DNA of 64,000 nt, from contig CALRKB020000022.1 of NCBI GenBank assembly GCA_943367755.1, positions 8,777-72,776 on the forward strand. Direction: 5' to 3'. The position numbers were made by a program, and so were the translations under genes. Numbering within the stretch: position 1 is the stretch's first letter; each line of letters begins with the position of its first letter. The stretch is from PCC-6802 sp943367755 (GTDB taxonomy: Bacteria > Cyanobacteriota > Cyanobacteriia > Pseudanabaenales > Pseudanabaenaceae). This document shows, piece after piece, positions 58,701-64,000 of this stretch. The notes below the pieces were generated by a model. It was given only the letters and a program-made list of their open reading frames with translations, searched no databases and was not told the DNA's origin.

Positions 58701-60788
58701 CTACGCTCCTCCTAACACGAGCATAGTCGCTCTAATCTCTTCGCGCACGGCAGGACTAATACAGCAATCGCTTGTCAGGCAGGCAGCAAGTAGCTTATTG
58801 GCATCATAGTACTTTTGTAAAGCTTCTCTTTGAGAATCATTGAACTGCCAATCGCGTCTGAGGTCTTGTAATTGCGAGATAAAATCTCTTAAATAATTTG
58901 TCCATACCTTCCCGTCTAGCCCCCACCACTTCGCAAACTCTTCGCGATCGCCACTTGGATTAGGAATCTGTGACTTTATCCATTGCAGCGATTGCTCTTC
59001 CTCTAGCTCTAGTTCTGGTTCAGCAGCTAAGGCGATCGCCAGATCTAACGATCTCTCTAGGGCACTACCAATTCCAATGGCGCGTTCTAGAATACGACCG
59101 CGCTCGGAGGTAAGCGCTTGGTTCATCTCAAAACTGGACATAAAACTACGGTTGTGCATCAGATCAGGATCTTGCAAAGTATCTAAGGTTCGCAGTAATT
59201 CTAAGGCCAGCTCTAAAGTCCGCTCAAGATTGACATCCATTGCATCATTAATGGCACCGCTGAGAGTATTGTCAAAATTAAGCTCCAGAACTCGATCGAA
59301 ATAATAGGCTCTAACTACAGCGGTATCATTTGCAGAACCTACCGTTTGGGACTTCTGGTCGAGCCATTCTAGAAATTGCTTTAACTTAGGATCGCCAACC
59401 ACAATCCGATCGATCTGTTGTTTCATGAGTAACAGGAAATAATCGGCATTGCGCAGCATACTTACCACCATTAAAAAGATGTCGCGCCATTTGCGATCGC
59501 TAATCCGACTCACCAATTGCTTGAGCGTATCTTCAACAGCCTGCGGTTCGGAAGGAGCAACCATCTCTCTAGCTACGAGATATTGTTGCAATAACACATG
59601 CGAAAACTCATATGCCTCTTCGTGCTTACTGAGTAGACCATGCTCTGTAGTAAGCAAATCGATAAATTCTGGCTCATTGATGATTTGAGTTGGATTTGGC
59701 GATCGATCTAAGGCTGATTCAGGTAGATAGGTAGCGTAATGCTGGATGTTTTGCTGCAGGTCATTATGACTTATCCAATCTCGATCTTGAGCATAATTAA
59801 TGAATGCGAGATGACTGAGTAGATCTATTTGTCTGTGGAGAGAGATACTAGTTTTGATTTTTCGAGGTTGCTTGAGCAGATTATGAATGACGCCCTCACA
59901 GAGTTCGCAGCAGTCAGTCGGTAGTGTCATATTTTCCTGAAAAACTTGGCATAGCAGCTTTAGCATCAGAGGATTAGTAGAGAGTCGTCTGGCTGGTTTA
60001 TTACTCTCTAGCAACTGCACAAATCTCTGTGCTTTGGCTAAGTTCTCCGACTTAAACCAGCCATGCACAAACTTAGCAATATCAGATGCCTTAAAGTCCA
60101 CTATCTCAGTTGCAGTAAATTTGGACAGGAATCGATCCCGTGCGCTGGTATGGCAGGTAACAACGATCCAACTCGACACCGCTCGATCTGATAGAGCCTG
60201 AATCTGATTCAGTACGTGCTCAAGATGGCGATCGCGGACTTCATCTAGACCATCTAGCAGTAGCAAAACTTCACCCCGATCTAGTAATTCCGCAACTTTT
60301 GTATCCGCATTTTCTACGCCAAAGGCCTCAAAGGACTGCGCTATATAGGCCAAAAATTCCGGTTGTTCAGGTGCGTTAGCAAAGTGCCGCAATTGAATTA
60401 AAATTGGGACGCGATGGGGTTGAAACTTGCCTTCAGCACATTGAGTGGCAAGGTAATGCAAAAATTTAGTTTTGCCAGCCCCACTATTACCAACGAGCAT
60501 TAGACGTGCATGTTGCTCTACAGCGATATGCCCAGGGACGCGTTCTTGAGTAATTCTGCCAAGGTTCAGGCGATCGCATGCTTCCAACTTTGTACCGCGC
60601 AAAATCTTGCTAATTTCCAGAGTTCTCTGACCGACCGTACTTTCCAAAATATTCACAACGGTAGGAATATAATTAGCAGCTACCTGTGAAGCCGTGCCGC
60701 AAGTTTGGAGAATTTCCAAGCTTCCTAACTGGCGTAATTCTGCTACGAGAGGATTTGACATATTTAACTCGTTTAAGTCGGCTGGCAA
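58701..60788 (-). CDS. NACHT-type STAND ATPase
   Basis: A 695-residue signal-transduction ATPase. Residues 1-90 are helical; residues about 93-270 form the NACHT domain, with Walker A GNSGAGKT (100-107), Walker B EVLLLLDGLDEVRD (about 172-185) and a downstream SSWIVVTCHTSARDRF sensor region. Residues about 280-430 have the winged-helix type layout seen after NACHT (LSTNPLMLKLLCQVF). The C-terminal part is helical and rich in Leu/Glu (LDLAIALAAEPELELEEEQ), probably a repeat-type sensor. A second methionine at residue 10 could start it. Such proteins act in stress signalling or phage defence; the trigger is unknown. Confidence 0.87.
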   Translation of the reverse strand: MPADLNELNMSNPLVAELRQLGSLEILQTCGTASQVAANYIPTVVNILESTVGQRTLEISKILRGTKLEACDRLNLGRITQERVPGHIAVEQHARLMLVGNSGAGKTKFLHYLATQCAEGKFQPHRVPILIQLRHFANAPEQPEFLAYIAQSFEAFGVENADTKVAELLDRGEVLLLLDGLDEVRDRHLEHVLNQIQALSDRAVSSWIVVTCHTSARDRFLSKFTATEIVDFKASDIAKFVHGWFKSENLAKAQRFVQLLESNKPARRLSTNPLMLKLLCQVFQENMTLPTDCCELCEGVIHNLLKQPRKIKTSISLHRQIDLLSHLAFINYAQDRDWISHNDLQQNIQHYATYLPESALDRSPNPTQIINEPEFIDLLTTEHGLLSKHEEAYEFSHVLLQQYLVAREMVAPSEPQAVEDTLKQLVSRISDRKWRDIFLMVVSMLRNADYFLLLMKQQIDRIVVGDPKLKQFLEWLDQKSQTVGSANDTAVVRAYYFDRVLELNFDNTLSGAINDAMDVNLERTLELALELLRTLDTLQDPDLMHNRSFMSSFEMNQALTSERGRILERAIGIGSALERSLDLAIALAAEPELELEEEQSLQWIKSQIPNPSGDREEFAKWWGLDGKVWTNYLRDFISQLQDLRRDWQFNDSQREALQKYYDANKLLAACLTSDCCISPAVREEIRATMLVLGGA

Positions 60789-60953
60789 AACTGTGTCAAG
60801 TATCTAGGAAGCTGATATCGAGCTCTTATATATTTTGCCTATGTAGTGAAAACTTTAGCAAAAAAGAAATTCAGAAAGAATAACGCATAGGTATACCTTA
60901 ACCTTTGCTTAAGGCTAAGGAATTAGTATTTGAATTAAGCATTACGAGTTTGT

Positions 60954-61589
60954 ATGTCTCATTTGTTTAATTCCCAAGCTAATTCGCACTCGAATTGGCG
61001 GCAGTTGTTAGAGAATGTCTACCAAGGACGCAGCTTATATCCATTTCGCGGCGGCCAAAACATTCCCTTGTGTTCCCATGAAATTTGGGTAGTTTGTCGT
61101 GGTATCACGCAACTCAGTACTTTACATCCGAACGGCGATGAAGTGTCATTAGGCTTAGTTGGCCCTTCAATGCCCTTTGGTCTGCCGTTGACCTTACTCA
61201 ATCCTTATCAGGCGATCGCACTATCAGATGTCGATCTAATGCGGTTTACTATGGTTGAGGTTGAGTCATCCCCCCAACTTATGCAAGGAATTTTCCGCCA
61301 CCTTAGCCTCCGCCTACAGCGTACTGAAGCAATGCTGGCCCTTGTGAGTCACCGTCGTGTTGAGGACAGATTGCGGCAACTATTGCTATTACTTAAAGAT
61401 GAGATCGGTCAGCCTGCCATGACCGGCACTAGGCTTAGCGTGCGGCTTACCCATCAACACCTAGCAAATGCGATCGGCAGTACCCGCGTTACGGTTACTA
61501 GAGCATTGGGGCATTTTCAGGCGGAGAACTTGCTCAAAATTGATCGCGATCGCCATATCCTGCTAATGAATAATTTTACTGGTGTCTAA
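60954..61589 (+). CDS. Crp/Fnr-family transcriptional regulator
   Basis: A 211-residue regulator. The N-terminal half is a short cyclic-nucleotide-binding-like beta roll (CRGITQLSTLHPNGDEVSLG, then GPSMPFGLPL) without the Arg/Ser phosphate pocket of cAMP receptors. A long dimer helix follows (FRHLSLRLQRTEAMLALVSH). The HTH_CRP end contains TRLSVRLTHQHLANAIGSTR and then VTVTRALGHFQ, the same STRVTVTR type as NtcA. Its targets are not known. It is divergent from the NACHT gene (165 bases between the starts), so it may regulate that gene. Confidence 0.87.
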   Translation: MSHLFNSQANSHSNWRQLLENVYQGRSLYPFRGGQNIPLCSHEIWVVCRGITQLSTLHPNGDEVSLGLVGPSMPFGLPLTLLNPYQAIALSDVDLMRFTMVEVESSPQLMQGIFRHLSLRLQRTEAMLALVSHRRVEDRLRQLLLLLKDEIGQPAMTGTRLSVRLTHQHLANAIGSTRVTVTRALGHFQAENLLKIDRDRHILLMNNFTGV

Positions 61590-61601
61590 GAGCTTTCAGA
61601 T

Positions 61602-61636
61602 AAAAAAGCAGGGTGGTAATTAAACAATTACCACCC
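61602..61636. terminator. Terminator between the Crp/Fnr and rplY genes
   Basis: GGGTGGTAATT (61611-61621) pairs perfectly with AATTACCACCC (61626-61636) across four bases. On the minus strand the hairpin is followed by a T run (complement of AAAAAA at 61602-61607), so it is an intrinsic terminator for rplY, and it may also block readthrough from the plus strand. Confidence 0.85.
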
Positions 61637-61666
61637 CGGAAGCTTGGCTGTTCAAAACTAAGTTAA

Positions 61667-62227
61667 TTACTTGCGGCCAGCAATGACATTAACTACAAGT
61701 GGTGTTGACTCACCAACTAAGGTTACTCCCTCAGGTAGTGGGATATCACTAACATGAATACCTTTACCAACCTGTAGGTCTGTAATATCAACTTCTAAAC
61801 TTTCGGGCACGAGATTAGGTGGGCAGGCAACTTTAATCTGGTTCATCAGTACTTCTACTGTACCGCCATCAACCTTAACGCCTACTGGTACCCCTGTAAA
61901 ATGTAGAGGTATTGCCACTTCAATCGATGATTGAGCACCAATAGCAAAAAAGCTCAGATGATAGATATTATTCTTGTAAGGGTGGGATTGAACTTCGCGC
62001 AGGAGTGCTAACCCCTTAAAGTCACCATCGGTGACGCTCAACTCAATCATTGTGTTATTGATTTTTGCATGACGTAAAAGCGTGGTTGTATCTTTGACAT
62101 CCAGGCTAATTGCCGTTGATTCCGCTCCTTTGTGGCCGTATACCGTAGCGGGAACGCGACCACTGCGACGCAGCGCGCGGGGATTGCTGTTGGTAGGACG
62201 GGTTGTGCATTCGATACTAAGTTGCAT
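61667..62227 (-). CDS. rplY: 50S ribosomal protein L25 (Ctc-like, long form)
   Basis: A 186-residue L25/TL5/Ctc protein that binds 5S rRNA. The N-terminal L25 domain shows LRRSGRVPATVYGHKGAEST and later GLALLREVQSHPYKNNIYHL. The C-terminal beta domain of the long form (VAIPLHFTGVPVGVKVDGGT, then VDITDLQVGKGIHVSDI) is present. It ends IAGRK. It is followed by a strong terminator. Confidence 0.94.
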   Translation of the reverse strand: MQLSIECTTRPTNSNPRALRRSGRVPATVYGHKGAESTAISLDVKDTTTLLRHAKINNTMIELSVTDGDFKGLALLREVQSHPYKNNIYHLSFFAIGAQSSIEVAIPLHFTGVPVGVKVDGGTVEVLMNQIKVACPPNLVPESLEVDITDLQVGKGIHVSDIPLPEGVTLVGESTPLVVNVIAGRK

Positions 62228-62304
62228 GTTTCTTGTGGTTAGTAAGTAAGTGGTTGTTTATGATTCAAATTGCATAGCCAGTGTAGCTATGATTGACCGA
62301 ACAG

Positions 62305-63615
62305 CTAGACATTGAGTAAACCCCGTTTCGGTCCGTGAATGGGGTCATCAACGATGATTGTTTGTCCCCGACTGGCTCCCAGTGACACGATCGCAATCGG
62401 AACTTTTAACAGATCCTCTAAAAACTTAAGGTAGTTTCGAGCTTCTGTGGGCAAATCTGCTAGAGACTTACAATCTTGGGTTGGGGTTTTCCAACCAGGC
62501 AAAGATTCATAGATGGGCTGACACTTGGCAAAAACCCGCGAACTGCTAGGGAAATCCCTCACTACCTGTCCATCTAGCTCGTAAGCAACACAGACTTTGA
62601 TTTCGTCTAGCTCATCAAGCACATCAAGCTTAGTCAGTGCTAAACAGTCCAGTCCGTTAATGCGCACAGCATAGCGACCGATCACACCGTCAAACCAGCC
62701 ACAACGCCGTTTGCGCCCAGTAGTCGTACCAAACTCAGCACCGCGATCGCAAAGTAGCTCGCCTAAGCCGTCATTTAACTCAGTGGGAAAAGGCCCCTCA
62801 CCAACCCGCGTAGTGTATGCCTTCGACACACCAATAATACGGTCGATCATCGTGGGCCCAACTCCAGCGCCAATACAAGCACCTCCAGCCACTGGATTAG
62901 AGGAGGTGACATATGGGTAGGTGCCGTGATCGAGGTCAAGCAGTGTACCCTGAGCACCTTCAAACAGAATATTGAGGCGCTTTTTAATCGCTTCATCGAT
63001 CTTCAGTGAGGCATCAACTACATACTTACGCAGTTGATCGGCATACTCAGTGTACTGACCGATTACTTCCTGTGGATCGAGTGCTGGTAAACCATATAGC
63101 TTTTCCAGTATGATATTTTTTTGCTCGACTGCCCAGCGCAGCCGCTTGGGCAAAATATCTTTATCCATCAGATCGAGAATACGCACACCAATACGCTCCG
63201 ACTTATCGGCATAGGTTGGACCTATACCTCTGCCAGTAGTACCGATCTTATGCTCCGCTCTCTGCTCCTCAGATGCCATATCAATCAATCTGTGATAGGG
63301 CATAGTCACATGAGCCGTCTCCGCAATAAATAGATTATCAGTGGACACGCCTAGTTGATGTAGCTGATCGAGTTCCTCCAAGAGAATTTTGGGATCTACA
63401 ACCGTGCCACTACCAATAATGCACTCAGTTTGCGGATACAAAATTCCCGAAGGAATTAAATGCAGCTTAAATGTCTGATCGTTAACTACTACAGTATGAC
63501 CAGCATTTATTCCGCCTTGATAACGCACTACAACATCTGCAGAGCGACTCAGCAGATCTGTGATTTTGCCTTTACCTTCGTCGCCCCACTGAGTTCCGAT
63601 TACAATTACATTAGC
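62305..63615 (-). CDS. purA: Adenylosuccinate synthetase
   Basis: About 436 residues from a TTG at 63615, chosen because the resulting start M-A-N-V-I-V-I-G-T-Q-W matches the family. The other candidate in frame is also TTG, 11 codons upstream. PurA makes adenylosuccinate from IMP and aspartate with GTP, the first committed step to AMP. Key elements: the GTP loop QWGDEGKGKITDLL, GRGIGPTYADK, GAQGTLLDLDHGTYPYVTSS, TTTGRKRRCGWFD and KLDVLDELDEIKVC near the C-terminal third. It is 78 bases upstream of rplY on the same strand. Confidence 0.95.
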   Translation of the reverse strand, partial: ANVIVIGTQWGDEGKGKITDLLSRSADVVVRYQGGINAGHTVVVNDQTFKLHLIPSGILYPQTECIIGSGTVVDPKILLEELDQLHQLGVSTDNLFIAETAHVTMPYHRLIDMASEEQRAEHKIGTTGRGIGPTYADKSERIGVRILDLMDKDILPKRLRWAVEQKNIILEKLYGLPALDPQEVIGQYTEYADQLRKYVVDASLKIDEAIKKRLNILFEGAQGTLLDLDHGTYPYVTSSNPVAGGACIGAGVGPTMIDRIIGVSKAYTTRVGEGPFPTELNDGLGELLCDRGAEFGTTTGRKRRCGWFDGVIGRYAVRINGLDCLALTKLDVLDELDEIKVCVAYELDGQVVRDFPSSSRVFAKCQPIYESLPGWKTPTQDCKSLADLPTEARNYLKFLEDLLKVPIAIVSLGASRGQTIIVDDPIHGPKRGLLNV

Positions 63616-63703
63616 CAAGGGTTTGGATATTAAATAACGATCGCACAAACACTACATCTTCGCAAACAAACGCGCTGCTGTCAAGGCAACTAAATCAACG
63701 CGA

Positions 63704-64000
63704 TTAAATGATCGAGCCATCGGGAATGGTAGCGCCCTTGCAGATCACCACAATGCCACCACAAATGCAATAGCCTGCCTCCTCCCGATTCACGTCCTGG
63801 ACACCATCCTTGTTGATAATCTGCACGTTTTTGCCAATCCGCACGTTCTTGTCCACGATCGCGCGCCGGATCGTCGTATTCTCACCGATACCGATTGGTA
63901 TTTTACCCGAACGCAAATCGGCAGCGCGATCCTCATCAGTCTGGTAAAAGTCACTGCCCATCAGCAACGAGTCCTCGATAATGCAACCCGCACTCACTTT
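63704..64000 (-). CDS. glgC: Glucose-1-phosphate adenylyltransferase, C-terminal part (partial)
   Basis: The frame runs off the right edge of the window. The visible 98 residues are the C-terminal left-handed beta-helix of ADP-glucose pyrophosphorylase: GCIIEDSLLMGSDFYQTDED, GKIPIGIGENTTIRRAIVDK and VRIGKNVQIINKDGVQD with DVNREEAGYCICGGIVVI following, ending TIPDGSII. This is the cyanobacterial/plant type, which makes ADP-glucose for glycogen and is activated by 3-phosphoglycerate. It lies 88 bases upstream of purA on the same strand. Confidence 0.94.
   Translation of the reverse strand, partial: KVSAGCIIEDSLLMGSDFYQTDEDRAADLRSGKIPIGIGENTTIRRAIVDKNVRIGKNVQIINKDGVQDVNREEAGYCICGGIVVICKGATIPDGSII

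Noticed and set aside
1..64000. CRISPR array
   Set aside because: No series of regularly spaced direct repeats of 25-40 bases was seen. The only tandem repeats are the short ones reported.

Overview
The window is chromosomal DNA of a cyanobacterium. The octamer GCGATCGC (HIP1) recurs throughout, and the gene content fits: menD, cobH/cbiC, a DUF3067 protein, glgC, Uma2-family and pentapeptide-repeat proteins, and GAF and response-regulator signalling proteins. A Pseudanabaena-like filamentous lineage is possible, but I cannot fix the genus from sequence alone.

Layout. 0-11.3 kb holds mostly ordinary genes: the end of a histidine kinase, a response regulator with GGDEF and EAL domains, menD, a membrane pentapeptide protein, a Uma2 nuclease, precorrin isomerase, a CNNM/CBS transporter, DUF3067 and a multi-GAF protein. 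11.4-15 kb is a transition zone with a small secreted protein, a second and larger membrane pentapeptide protein, and a HigB/HigA-type toxin-antitoxin pair. 15-31.3 kb (minus strand) is one non-ribosomal peptide operon in the order sbnA-like, sbnB-like, three NRPS genes (four modules, thioesterase at the end), MFS exporter. The first two genes should supply L-2,3-diaminopropionate. 31.3-34.2 kb holds leucyl aminopeptidase, a probable small ORF and gene debris.

34.2-42.5 kb (plus strand) is a RiPP cluster. It has a Nif11-type leader-peptide precursor, an unrecognised 370-residue protein, an alpha-barrel protein with a class II terpene-cyclase-like DLDD motif, a fused YcaO cyclodehydratase, a SagB-type FMN dehydrogenase and a cyclic-peptide ABC exporter. 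The expected chemistry is azoline/azole formation on the peptide. The cyclase-like protein and the unrecognised protein make the cluster unusual, and it is the best candidate here for an undescribed system.

42.5-45.9 kb holds an EamA permease, a NurA nuclease, a transposase remnant and a second, inverted copy of the small secreted gene. The two copies form a pair of inverted repeats of about 430 bp that bracket both biosynthetic clusters. 45.9-64 kb returns mostly to general genes: Tat-exported multicopper oxidase, J-domain protein, KDPG aldolase, B12-binding radical SAM protein, TPR-FGE protein, LysR/DJ-1/reductase locus, Uma2, moaC, a glycosyltransferase, tRNA-Leu(UAA) without an intron, a NACHT ATPase, a Crp/Fnr regulator, rplY, purA and the end of glgC.

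All functional calls rest on reading motifs by eye. No database search was run.
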